Of a stretch of 25,444 nt of DNA, positions 13,962 to 21,248 are shown piece after piece. The notes beneath the pieces are model-generated. The model was given only the letters and a program-made list of their open reading frames with translations. It was not told where the DNA came from and did no database searches. How positions within the stretch are numbered: position 1 is the first letter of the stretch; each line of letters begins with the position of its first letter. A program made the translations under genes and the position numbers. The stretch covers positions 1 through 25,444 of the forward strand of contig JBBQQG010000014.1 in the NCBI GenBank assembly GCA_038216175.1, in the 5' to 3' direction. Source of the stretch: JBBQQG01 sp038216175. Lineage in GTDB: Bacteria > Patescibacteriota > Saccharimonadia > Saccharimonadales > OMJO01.

Positions 13962-14645
13962 ATGTATGTAACTTTTGATCATTCAACTAATTTAACAAAC
14001 AATATTAAAACATTTTATTTTAAATCAAAAATAAAGATAGATTATCTACCAGGTCAGTATATCGAGTTAGTTATACCGCATAAAAAAGTTGACGAGCGAA
14101 AAGATAAAAGATGGTTTACACTATCATCTTCTCCAACTGAGGATCTTTTGAGCATTACTACTAGAATTACAAATAAAAAAAGTTCTTTTAAAAATGCACT
14201 AAATGAGTTAATACCTGGCAATGATGTATATATGTCTGAACCAATGGGGGATTTTGTACTTCCTAAAGATATGAATATCCCTATAGTTTTTATTGTCGGC
14301 GGGATAGGAATTACACCAGTTAGAAGCATGATTAAATGGCAGATTGATAAGCAAGAAACTCGTACAGCTGAAATAATTTACGCTACCAATAAGCAAAACG
14401 AACAAATATTCTTAGATTTACTCTTATTAGCACCTTTACTAAAAATTAATTTACTAACAAGCGAAAAAAAAGAAAAGTTAACGGTTTCTACAATATTTAA
14501 TTTAGTCGCAAACTTCGATCATAAATATTTTTATATTTCTGGGCCCGAACCTATGGTCGAACAGATTGTTAGTGAGTTTAATATTATTGGAATTGATAAA
14601 CGCCATATCATAACAGACTATTTCCCAGGATATGAGTCATATTAA
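13962..14645 (+). CDS. Ferredoxin-NADP reductase-like flavin oxidoreductase
   Basis: A 227-residue stand-alone FNR-family module that moves electrons between a reduced pyridine nucleotide and an unknown acceptor. The FAD-binding barrel shows LPGQYIELVIP and KRWFTLSSSPTED (the RxF/YT/SxxS FAD motif), and the nucleotide-binding half shows FIVGGIGITPVRSM (GGxGxTP) and YFISGPEPMVEQI. No [2Fe-2S] domain is fused and no ferredoxin gene lies next to it, so the redox partner must be elsewhere. It ends with a YFPGYE motif (..TDYFPGYESY) that resembles the acidic C-terminal stretch of such reductases. It probably shares a transcript with the GDPD gene, though a functional link is not evident, and is convergent with the marR-trxB pair. 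Confidence 0.88.
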   Translation: MYVTFDHSTNLTNNIKTFYFKSKIKIDYLPGQYIELVIPHKKVDERKDKRWFTLSSSPTEDLLSITTRITNKKSSFKNALNELIPGNDVYMSEPMGDFVLPKDMNIPIVFIVGGIGITPVRSMIKWQIDKQETRTAEIIYATNKQNEQIFLDLLLLAPLLKINLLTSEKKEKLTVSTIFNLVANFDHKYFYISGPEPMVEQIVSEFNIIGIDKRHIITDYFPGYESY

Positions 14646-14671
14646 AAAAATACATTGAATATAATTAATAA

Positions 14672-15175
14672 CTAGTCATTTATATTTTTCGATTGAGCTA
14701 GAAGCTCAACAACTCTCCAATAAAAAACAAAATAATTTTCGGGTACAGCGCTAAACCACTCAGTACTAGTTAAATTTAAATCAGCATCAATTTTTAATAT
14801 TAAGTTTTTTCCTTTTGCGCTAATTAAAATGTGTTTAGTCCTGCGATCATTTCTTTGTGTTTTTTGCCTAATAAGTCTTTGATTTAATAATTGATTAATT
14901 ATCGCATTTGCTTGAGGCATAGTCACGTCCAGGTTAGATGCAATTTCAGACATATTAATTCCGATATCTTTTTTATTATCTACTACGTTTAGTAATAACC
15001 AACCCATTAGGGTAATATTGTAGTCAGATAATTTTTTGTTTATTAAATTTCTTAGATTTCTGTCAGCTCGAGTATAAGCTAAAAAGTTATTAAATTTAAA
15101 ATACTTTTTACTTCTTGGTCTAGAAGATATTTTAGAGTCTGAATCAAGTATAATATGTATTTTTTTAGCCAGCAT
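14672..15175 (-). CDS. MarR-family transcriptional regulator
   Basis: A 167-residue winged-helix protein. The central region NMSEIASNLDVTMPQANAII is the helix-turn-helix, QLLNQRLIRQKTQRNDRR leads into the wing (the NDRR matching the DxR motif), and ISAKGKNLILKI is the family's dimer-helix start. An N-terminal extension of about 40 residues is rich in Lys, Ser and Arg. Many MarR regulators respond to oxidants or phenolic compounds. The start ATG 15175 overlaps the trxB stop by 11 bp, so the two are co-expressed and the regulator may sense redox or control trxB and the glutaredoxin gene. That target assignment is inference. No cysteine is visible, so a thiol switch inside this protein is unlikely. 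Confidence 0.88.
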   Translation of the reverse strand: MLAKKIHIILDSDSKISSRPRSKKYFKFNNFLAYTRADRNLRNLINKKLSDYNITLMGWLLLNVVDNKKDIGINMSEIASNLDVTMPQANAIINQLLNQRLIRQKTQRNDRRTKHILISAKGKNLILKIDADLNLTSTEWFSAVPENYFVFYWRVVELLAQSKNIND

Positions 15176-16112
15176 GTGCTTCTAGATATTTGCGTATCAT
15201 CAGTGCAGCGGTAGCACCTTCTCCAGAAGCGCTTGCAATCTGCATCGTAGCACCGCTTCTAACATCTCCAGCAGCATATACTCCGTCTAAAGATGTAGAT
15301 AAATCATTATTAGTCTTTATCATTCCTAATTCGTCTAATTCAACCTGACTGTTTTGTAAAAATTGTGTATTGGGTAATAGTCCAATAAAAACAAAAACGC
15401 CGTCAGTTAAGAATTCTATAGTTTTATGTGCTAAAACGTCAGTTCCAACTACCTTGTCAACTTTATTATCTATATTAGCTTTTATTTCGTTAGTTTCAGT
15501 ATTGAGATGTACTGTAATTTTATCTGAGTGTTTTTTTAGTTCTTGTTGCAGGATTTCTGATGCCCTCATTTTTGGACCTCTAACCAATAAATCAATATGT
15601 GAAGCAAACCTTGTTAAAAAAATTGATTCTTGTACGGCAGAATTCCCCCCGCCAACAACTACCAATCGTTTGTCTCGATAAAAAGCTCCATCGCATGTAG
15701 CGCAGTAGTGGACCCCACGTGCGTAATATTCTTTTTCACCAGGAATTCCTAGTTTTTTATAATCACTTCCTGTTGCTATAAGTACAGCTTTTGCGTACAT
15801 ATCGCCGTCTGTCGTAGACAGCTTAACTAACTTTTCAGCACTTTCAAGGCTCAAAACCTCTCCAAGTCTTATATCGGCGCCAAATCTTTCGGCTTGCTTT
15901 TGTAATCCGTCAGCAAGTTCTAACCCAGCGATTCCATCTGCAAATCCAGGATAATTGTCTACCCAATCTGTGATAGCTGCCAGACCGCCAATTACGCCTT
16001 TTTCATATAATACGGTATCTATATCTTCACGTGTAGTATAGATTGAAGCCGCTAAAGCTGCAGGTCCGGCACCGATCATAATTACGTCATGTACTTCGTT
16101 TGAATTTGCCAT
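15165..16112 (-). CDS. trxB: Thioredoxin reductase-like flavoprotein
   Basis: A 315-residue enzyme that passes electrons through FAD and a disulfide to thioredoxin-like substrates. FAD site IMIGAGPAALAASIY (11-25), redox-active CATC (137-140), nucleotide motif GGGNSA (154-159), and C-terminal GVYAAGDVRSG for FAD. The NADPH-specificity motif HRRxxxR reads VRGxxxR (177-183): two arginines remain but the His and one Arg are lost, so NADPH preference may be weakened. AAGG 4 nt before ATG 16112 is a ribosome site. It is followed by an overlapping marR gene and preceded by a glutaredoxin-like gene 67 nt upstream, a likely partner. Confidence 0.93.
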   Translation of the reverse strand: MANSNEVHDVIMIGAGPAALAASIYTTREDIDTVLYEKGVIGGLAAITDWVDNYPGFADGIAGLELADGLQKQAERFGADIRLGEVLSLESAEKLVKLSTTDGDMYAKAVLIATGSDYKKLGIPGEKEYYARGVHYCATCDGAFYRDKRLVVVGGGNSAVQESIFLTRFASHIDLLVRGPKMRASEILQQELKKHSDKITVHLNTETNEIKANIDNKVDKVVGTDVLAHKTIEFLTDGVFVFIGLLPNTQFLQNSQVELDELGMIKTNNDLSTSLDGVYAAGDVRSGATMQIASASGEGATAALMIRKYLEAHAG

Positions 16113-16179
16113 ATATCCTTCTGATTATGAATTAGACCATCTGACTAAACTGAGTTTATAAATATTTAAGTTTCATAAT

Positions 16180-16428
16180 TTACGAAACAGCAGGAGCGAG
16201 TTTTGCTAAATTGTATCCTACAACTACTTCACGGCTATTGTCTTCTTTTGTAACAACCGTCACTGGCACAGCCAGCTGTCCACTTAATTCGAATGACTCT
16301 TTTTGTCTTTCAGGATTAGTCTCAACGTTTACCTCGTCATAACTATACCCCTTGGCATGCAACCATTTCTTAACCATCGGACAGTAAGCGCAAGTATTAG
16401 TCGTATAAATTGTAATGTTTTTTACCAT
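16180..16428 (-). CDS. Glutaredoxin/NrdH-like thiol oxidoreductase
   Basis: The start is ATG 16428 (MVKNITIYTT), giving 82 residues. An in-frame ATG at 16530 would add a hydrophobic, Ile/Tyr-rich extension that runs through the promoter, and AAGGAA sits 6 nt before ATG 16428. The redox site is Cys13-Ala-Tyr-Cys16 followed by Pro, the cis-Pro segment is AVPVTVV, and the C-terminal helix (YNLAKLAPAV) completes a thioredoxin fold. It would reduce disulfides, for example of ribonucleotide reductase or peroxidases, and may be recharged by the thioredoxin reductase downstream rather than by glutathione. Has its own promoter flanked by an inverted repeat. Confidence 0.9.
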   Translation of the reverse strand: MVKNITIYTTNTCAYCPMVKKWLHAKGYSYDEVNVETNPERQKESFELSGQLAVPVTVVTKEDNSREVVVGYNLAKLAPAVS

Positions 16429-16434
16429 CTTCAG

Positions 16435-16440
16435 TTCCTT
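16435..16440 (-). promoter_or_regulatory. Ribosome binding site that fixes the glutaredoxin start
   Basis: AAGGAA on the minus strand, 6 nt before ATG 16428. Together with the promoter at 16468-16496 it rules out the longer in-frame start at 16530. Confidence 0.7.
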
Positions 16441-16467
16441 AAATTTATATTTTGTTATGCTTATATT

Positions 16468-16496
16468 ATTGTATATAGCGTATATGTATAATGCAA
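16468..16496 (-). promoter_or_regulatory. Promoter of the glutaredoxin-like gene
   Basis: TTGCAT (16491-16496), an exact 17-bp spacer and TACAAT (16468-16473) on the minus strand. The start near 16461 gives a ~33-nt leader that includes the AAGGAA ribosome site. Confidence 0.7.
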
Positions 16497-16507
16497 TACC
16501 GCTATAT
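16473..16507. repeat. 8-bp inverted repeat flanking the glutaredoxin promoter, candidate operator
   Basis: ATATAGCG (16473-16480) and CGCTATAT (16500-16507) are perfect inverted copies 27 bp apart centre to centre. One arm abuts the -10 and the other lies just upstream of the -35. No T-run follows, so it is not a terminator. A regulator bound to both arms would clamp the promoter; the nearby MarR protein is the obvious candidate but this is inference. Confidence 0.5.
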
Positions 16508-16561
16508 GTTGTGTTTTTTATTATATCCAATCTGTAATCGCCGAACCTAACAGCTTATATT

Positions 16562-17131
16562 TTATTGTTGTATTTTTATCAGTTCTACAGCGAAAACAAG
16601 ATCCGAGTTTGGTGGAACAGTGCCGGCAGACTGGGCTCCATAAGCTAGTGCAGCAGGGATAACTAAACGTCTAACACCGCCAATTTTTACTCCAATCATT
16701 CCCTGATCCCAGCCTTTTATTACACTACCCTGTCCTACCTGAAATCGTAGGGCAGTAGGCTTATCAAAATTACCATCAAATTTTGTACCATCGCTAGCCA
16801 ATGTGCCGTTGTACTTTACTATTAAACAATCTCCAGCTTTTGAAGCAGTCCCAGTGCCTGGTTTTAAATCTATGGTCCCAAGAGTGGATACTGGGCCATC
16901 AGGCTTAAATGTTTCTGGAACAGTTTCTACACTAGAAGGAACTGAGCCAATCGAGCAACCTTGTGTTTTTTTCTGCACATCGGCTACAGCTTTTTGAGCT
17001 TGGGCAGTTTGTTTTGAGTCTTTATTGTCTTTGTAAATTTGCCAAATAACTACACTACTAAAAGCAACTGAAGTCGATAGAAATAAAACTGCTGCAATTA
17101 AAGCAAAAATACGCTCATGCGGTTTGGCCAT
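16562..17131 (-). CDS. Membrane-anchored FKBP-type peptidyl-prolyl isomerase
   Basis: A 189-residue protein with an N-terminal signal anchor (about 8-31, LIAAVLFLSTSVAFSSVVIW), a linker of about 50 residues rich in Lys/Gln/Ala then Pro/Val, and an FKBP domain (about 75-189). Domain hallmarks: CLIVKYNGTLASDGTKFDGNF, VIKGWDQGMIGVKIGG with the key Trp, RRLVIPAALAYG and LVFAVELIKI. It would speed proline isomerisation in proteins folding outside the membrane. One Cys in the linker (QGCSIG) has no lipobox context. AAGGAG is 10 nt before ATG 17131. Confident for family; substrates unknown. Confidence 0.94.
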   Translation of the reverse strand: MAKPHERIFALIAAVLFLSTSVAFSSVVIWQIYKDNKDSKQTAQAQKAVADVQKKTQGCSIGSVPSSVETVPETFKPDGPVSTLGTIDLKPGTGTASKAGDCLIVKYNGTLASDGTKFDGNFDKPTALRFQVGQGSVIKGWDQGMIGVKIGGVRRLVIPAALAYGAQSAGTVPPNSDLVFAVELIKIQQ

Positions 17132-17160
17132 TTATAGATAACTCCTTTATTGTCCGTAGT

Positions 17161-17166
17161 AGTATA
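17161..17166 (-). promoter_or_regulatory. Possible -10 of the FKBP gene
   Basis: TATACT on the minus strand, giving a start near 17154 and a leader that contains AAGGAG (17142-17147). The -35 at 17 bp (TAGCTA) is poor. It lies in the 51-nt gap after the NUDIX gene. Confidence 0.35.
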
Positions 17167-17182
17167 ACCTGTGAATCAATTG

Positions 17183-17626
17183 TTAGCTAGTTATTTCTAT
17201 TGCCTTTTCTGGCCATCCAGACGATATACAATCTAATATTGCAGATTTTAGTTTTTCACTGACAAACTTGGTTGTATCAAGAGATTTTAGAGGAAGCCAT
17301 CTAGGTTGGTATAAGTTGTTGCCCATTTCATTAATGGAAAACTCTGTAGATTTTGCATCGAGCACTGGTTCACCGCTGACATATTCGCACAGAAACACAT
17401 ATTGGTCTCCAAATATATCACCAGCATGTTCCAAAAAAACTAGTCTTGGGTTAGCGATTTCTATACATGTTTCTTCTTTGGTTTCTCTAACTGCTGCATC
17501 TATAGGTTCTTCACCGATATTAATTTCGCCACCAGGCAACGTGTCATATTCAGTGCCAAACTTATTTCTGTGCATTACAAGTAAATTAGCATTATTTATT
17601 ACGATTGTTCTTGCAGCGCGCCTCAT
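17183..17626 (-). CDS. NUDIX hydrolase
   Basis: A 147-residue enzyme of the family that hydrolyses nucleoside diphosphates linked to another group. The Nudix box Gx5Ex7REUxEExGU is met by G33, E39, R47-E48 and E51-E52, but the Gly after the last Glu pair is Cys54 (EETCIEI), a tolerated but unusual change. The N-terminus RRAARTIVINNANLLVMHRN is the first beta strands. The substrate cannot be told: NTP-pool cleaning, ADP-ribose and capped-RNA hydrolases look alike at this level. It follows the ABC transporter by 18 nt on the same strand, so it is probably co-transcribed. No ribosome site is visible before ATG 17626. Confidence 0.9.
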   Translation of the reverse strand: MRRAARTIVINNANLLVMHRNKFGTEYDTLPGGEINIGEEPIDAAVRETKEETCIEIANPRLVFLEHAGDIFGDQYVFLCEYVSGEPVLDAKSTEFSINEMGNNLYQPRWLPLKSLDTTKFVSEKLKSAILDCISSGWPEKAIEITS

Positions 17627-17644
17627 AGTAAATAGCTTAGCTTA

Positions 17645-19414
17645 TTAATTTGCCATTTCATATTCTTTGAGCTTCTTTTTTATAGCTTCTGACGTACCAC
17701 CCTGCAATTTTAGAAGTTGAGAATATATACCATCGCTAATGGCTAGCTCAGCAGGGCTGCCAACTTCATTTACTTGACCATCTTTAATAGTTATTATTTG
17801 ATCAACGTTTTGAATCGTACTGAGTCTGTGCGCAATAATAATTGTTGTACGTCCTTTCATTAAATGTTGGAGAGCTTCTTGTACCATTGCTTCACTCCTA
17901 CTATCTAAACTGCTTGTTGCTTCATCTAATATTAGAATCGGGGCATTTTTAAGAAGAGCTCTAGCAATTGCTATACGCTGTTTTTGACCGCCACTAAGTT
18001 TAAGCCCTCTTTCCCCAATTTCTGTTTGCAAGCCTTTTTCTAATTTATCGATAAATTCATTGGCATTTGCTGCTTTTGCGGCAGCTTCAACCTCAGCAGT
18101 GGTTGCTGATGGTCTTGCGTATGCAATATTTTCAAATATTGAACCACTAAAAAGTGCCGGATCTTGAAAAACAACTCCAATATTTTCTCTTAACGATTCT
18201 TGAGTAACATCGTTTATTGGCTGATTGTCTATTAATATTTCACCAGATTGAGGTTCGTATAACCTCATCAATAAATTCGTTATAGTGGTTTTACCTTCTC
18301 CACTTTCTCCCACTAATGCTACTCGGGTATCTGCCTTAATATCTAGATTAATTGACTTTAATACTAATTCTTTGTCATAAGCGAACGACACTTCGTTAAA
18401 CTTTATGTCTCCGTCAGACACTGATAGTCGCTTAGCATTAGAAATATCTTTTATTTGGGGATTTAAGTTCATTATTTCAAAGTAGTCTCGACTGTCAGAT
18501 ATAGCTCTCTGAGTATTTTCAACCAAAAAACTAATGGTAAAAATAGGAATTCTAATCTGTAGAGCATACAGTATTAAAGCTACGACGTGACCCGGCGATA
18601 GTACTCCACGAGCCCCCTGAATAAATATGTACATGTAGACGGCGAAGAAAATTAAATTTAATACTATCCGTCGCTGAATATCACGTTTATGCCAAAATTT
18701 TGACTGAGGTTGATTCGTTTTTACAACTTTTTCCATATGTTTGTCAAAGAAAAGCAGTTCTCGTTTTTCTTGGATAAAACTTTTTACGACCTTTACTTGA
18801 CTTATAGATTCTGCGAATCTACCACTAGCAATATCAGTATGTAAATTTTTCTTAGCCTGATATTTTTGCCAAGTACTGCTACTTCTAAATGTTAGCCATA
18901 TATATATTGGATATAGCGCAAAAAGCATAAGTGCAACCTGCCAGCTATAAATTGAAACTACAATTAGCGCAAATACGGTACTAAAAATAAATTGCAGAAA
19001 GTTATTGCTCATCATCTGCATAAAGTTTGTAATTTGAACGATTGATCGATTTAGACGATTAATTATCTTTCCGGATAATTCAGTGTCAAAATATTGCTGA
19101 GGAAGACTCATTAAGTGCTGATAATATCTAGAACTTAATATTTTATTTAATTTTGCAGTCATTTGATCGCCTAAATAGCCGCCAATATTACTAAACAAAT
19201 TGCTAAATAGATCGGTAATAAATATCCCAACCGCTAGCAAAACTACGTATTTTACGCTTGCCGAATGCCCTTTTCTGATTTCGTCAATTGCCCAACCAGA
19301 TAAAAGCGGTTGTAACAAACCCATGAGACTAAGAAGTATAGTGAACACACTTATAGCAATATAGTAATGCCATAATTGCTTAGCTGACTGGAGTATTCTA
19401 AAAATGTGTTTCAT
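17645..19414 (-). CDS. ABC exporter, fused membrane and ATPase domains
   Basis: A 589-residue half-transporter of the MsbA/MdlB/LmrA type. Six membrane helices lie in residues 15-300 (clear ones at 18-40, 56-78, 140-156, 160-178, 252-268, 275-297). The ATPase has Walker A GESGEGKT (369-376), Q-loop VFQDPALF (415-422), signature LSGGQ (473-477), Walker B ILILDEATSS with the catalytic Glu498, and switch His529 in IIAHRLST. All catalytic residues are present, so a homodimer could work; no second half-transporter is adjacent. The cargo (lipid, peptide or drug) is unknown. A TTGACA and a palindrome lie upstream, and a NUDIX gene follows. Confidence 0.93.
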   Translation of the reverse strand: MKHIFRILQSAKQLWHYYIAISVFTILLSLMGLLQPLLSGWAIDEIRKGHSASVKYVVLLAVGIFITDLFSNLFSNIGGYLGDQMTAKLNKILSSRYYQHLMSLPQQYFDTELSGKIINRLNRSIVQITNFMQMMSNNFLQFIFSTVFALIVVSIYSWQVALMLFALYPIYIWLTFRSSSTWQKYQAKKNLHTDIASGRFAESISQVKVVKSFIQEKRELLFFDKHMEKVVKTNQPQSKFWHKRDIQRRIVLNLIFFAVYMYIFIQGARGVLSPGHVVALILYALQIRIPIFTISFLVENTQRAISDSRDYFEIMNLNPQIKDISNAKRLSVSDGDIKFNEVSFAYDKELVLKSINLDIKADTRVALVGESGEGKTTITNLLMRLYEPQSGEILIDNQPINDVTQESLRENIGVVFQDPALFSGSIFENIAYARPSATTAEVEAAAKAANANEFIDKLEKGLQTEIGERGLKLSGGQKQRIAIARALLKNAPILILDEATSSLDSRSEAMVQEALQHLMKGRTTIIIAHRLSTIQNVDQIITIKDGQVNEVGSPAELAISDGIYSQLLKLQGGTSEAIKKKLKEYEMAN

Positions 19415-19430
19415 ATCTCTAACTTAAAAG

Positions 19431-19453
19431 CTTAACATGCTAAGTGTTGTCAA
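19431..19453 (-). promoter_or_regulatory. -35 and near-palindrome upstream of the ABC exporter
   Basis: A perfect TTGACA (minus strand, 19448-19453) is followed by only weak -10 candidates (TTTTAA at 18 bp). CTTAACATGCTAAG (19431-19444) is a 14-bp palindrome with one mismatched pair, placed where the spacer would be. A regulated promoter for the exporter is plausible. Confidence 0.35.
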
Positions 19454-19493
19454 ACAACTCAAGATCATAAAAAATCCTGAATTTCGCATATTC

Positions 19494-21248
19494 TCACCAT
19501 CCACCACCGCCGCCGCCGCCACCGCCGCCACCAGAAAATCCACCGCCTGAAAAACCGCTACTAGTTGAACTTTGTGGAGGTGAAAAATTCGTATTCATCG
19601 TATTAACGCTATTCATAAGACTGGTCGCAAGATATATCGTATTAAATGTTGTCCAATTGCCGTTAAACCATTGTGGAGGTTCTACATAAATATTTTGAAA
19701 TTTTTCAGCCCAATGTTTTTCAACCCCAAGTACAATTGCATAGGGTAATAACTTTTCAAATAATGTTACTGTTTTTTCGGGCACATTCGCGGGTTGCGGA
19801 TAATCGGATCCCGGACTTTGAAGCATTTTAATTTGATCAGCTTCAGCAACTTCAATATATAGTTTAAGTCCTTTTACGCTATCTTCTGTGTCTGCACCTA
19901 GTTTTGTCCGCTTATTCATTAATATTCCAAATACACTCAAAATTATTGCACTCCCAACCAGACCTAGGCTTAGCCAATCGCGTAAAACAAAAGCAACGAT
20001 GATAAATAATACAGAAACTAAATGAAAATATATACCAGATGTTTTAGAGTTTTTTGCAATGTATCCTACCTTTATCAAGTTATCGGGAATCGATTTTTGA
20101 AGTTTTTGTAATGTTAAATAGAACTGATTTTTAAGAGTATCCAATTCTACAGAATTTGAATTATTTTGATCGAAAATGTCATGAAGAATTATTATTTCAT
20201 GTGGGCGAAGATTGGAAATATCACTAGAAAGTCTATCAAATCTATATGTAGAAGTATTTGTTAAAAGTCCTTTTTTAGTTATCTCTGTTATTTTTAAATA
20301 TTTCCTTATTGCTAAATCTATAATGGTAGCTGATAGGTCTTTTGGACTCAATTTGTATGAATTTATAGTAGCTACTTCAGCTGGTGATAAATTATCAGGC
20401 GCACTATACTGAGGCACGATAATACCGGTACCTTTTATGTCTTTACCGTATTTTCTCCAAATTAAATATGAAAATATAAACGTAAATAATGGCAATAATG
20501 ATATTTGAAGAAATGTGCTTATATTTAAGAATATTAAATCTTTAAAAGTATGTTTTTTAAATACACCTTTTTTAAGGCTTAAAACTGCAGTAAGAGTTTG
20601 GTTGCTTGCTAATATGTTATTTGTCGATATGCTTACTTGCTGTGTATTAGAAGTGCTATTAATAGCTCCAGCTGTAATTGTGCAGTCTTTATTGGTAGCC
20701 CCATATCGACCCGTAAAACATTTCTTATCTATAACACTATCTTTATGAACAGTGATGTTTGCTGATACCTTTTCGAATGATTGCTGCCATTGATCGCCGT
20801 TAATATCCCAATAAAATTCATCGTGATCATTATAAAAATTAATTACGTTTTCGACATTATAGTCAATCGAATACGTTTGAACTCCTGAAATTAATACGCT
20901 CGGATTTCCGATTTTTAATACTAAATTACCGTTTTGAATTTCGGTAGAATAATTAGATGGTGCTCCAGATGCAGAACTTACTTTTATTATGTGTAATTTT
21001 ACTTTATGTCCTTGATAATTAAGCGGTATAGAACGGAGTATTCCATGGTTTTGATCTGAAAAGGTTACCTGTAAATTTTCTACTATATGAAGACTGCCTT
21101 CACTATTCTTATTTGTTAAATCATAAGATGCTGAAAAATTATTTACAACAAAATTATTAACATCTGCACTGACTTTTTTAGTAAAGGAGAACAGAAATAC
21201 AATTGCGGTAAGCAATATAAATAATGCACCTAAGTATTTCCTAGTCAT
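19494..21248 (-). CDS. DUF2207 membrane protein with poly-glycine tail
   Basis: A 584-residue protein. A signal peptide (1-28, ending KKVSA) leads to an extracytoplasmic beta-rich domain with HGILRSIPLNYQGH, typical of DUF2207. A membrane helix near 240-265 (ISLLPLFTFIFSYLIW), then YGKDIKG and IVPQYSAPDNLSPAE begin the cytoplasmic part, two more helices lie at about 410-447, and the tail is Ser/Gly-rich ending in about a dozen Gly and Trp. The biochemical role of DUF2207 is not known; proteins of this type are widespread in small-genome bacteria. ATGA overlap with pheT shows translational coupling to the phenylalanyl-tRNA synthetase genes. Confidence 0.9.
   Translation of the reverse strand: MTRKYLGALFILLTAIVFLFSFTKKVSADVNNFVVNNFSASYDLTNKNSEGSLHIVENLQVTFSDQNHGILRSIPLNYQGHKVKLHIIKVSSASGAPSNYSTEIQNGNLVLKIGNPSVLISGVQTYSIDYNVENVINFYNDHDEFYWDINGDQWQQSFEKVSANITVHKDSVIDKKCFTGRYGATNKDCTITAGAINSTSNTQQVSISTNNILASNQTLTAVLSLKKGVFKKHTFKDLIFLNISTFLQISLLPLFTFIFSYLIWRKYGKDIKGTGIIVPQYSAPDNLSPAEVATINSYKLSPKDLSATIIDLAIRKYLKITEITKKGLLTNTSTYRFDRLSSDISNLRPHEIIILHDIFDQNNSNSVELDTLKNQFYLTLQKLQKSIPDNLIKVGYIAKNSKTSGIYFHLVSVLFIIVAFVLRDWLSLGLVGSAIILSVFGILMNKRTKLGADTEDSVKGLKLYIEVAEADQIKMLQSPGSDYPQPANVPEKTVTLFEKLLPYAIVLGVEKHWAEKFQNIYVEPPQWFNGNWTTFNTIYLATSLMNSVNTMNTNFSPPQSSTSSGFSGGGFSGGGGGGGGGGGW
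19501..19532. repeat. CCG/CCA trinucleotide run encoding poly-glycine
   Basis: A run of ccN triplets (mostly ccg/cca) on the plus strand that codes for the Gly-rich C-terminus of the DUF2207 protein. It is the most GC-rich spot in this part of the window and, being repetitive, could change length by slippage in steps of three. Confidence 0.7.

Noticed and set aside
16473..16507. Rho-independent terminator after the FKBP gene
   Set aside because: The 19-nt loop is long and no T-run follows on the minus strand; the repeat instead matches promoter elements.
16429..16530. Longer start for the glutaredoxin-like protein
   Set aside because: The extension covers a strong promoter and ribosome site, and the protein fold begins at MVKNITIYTT.
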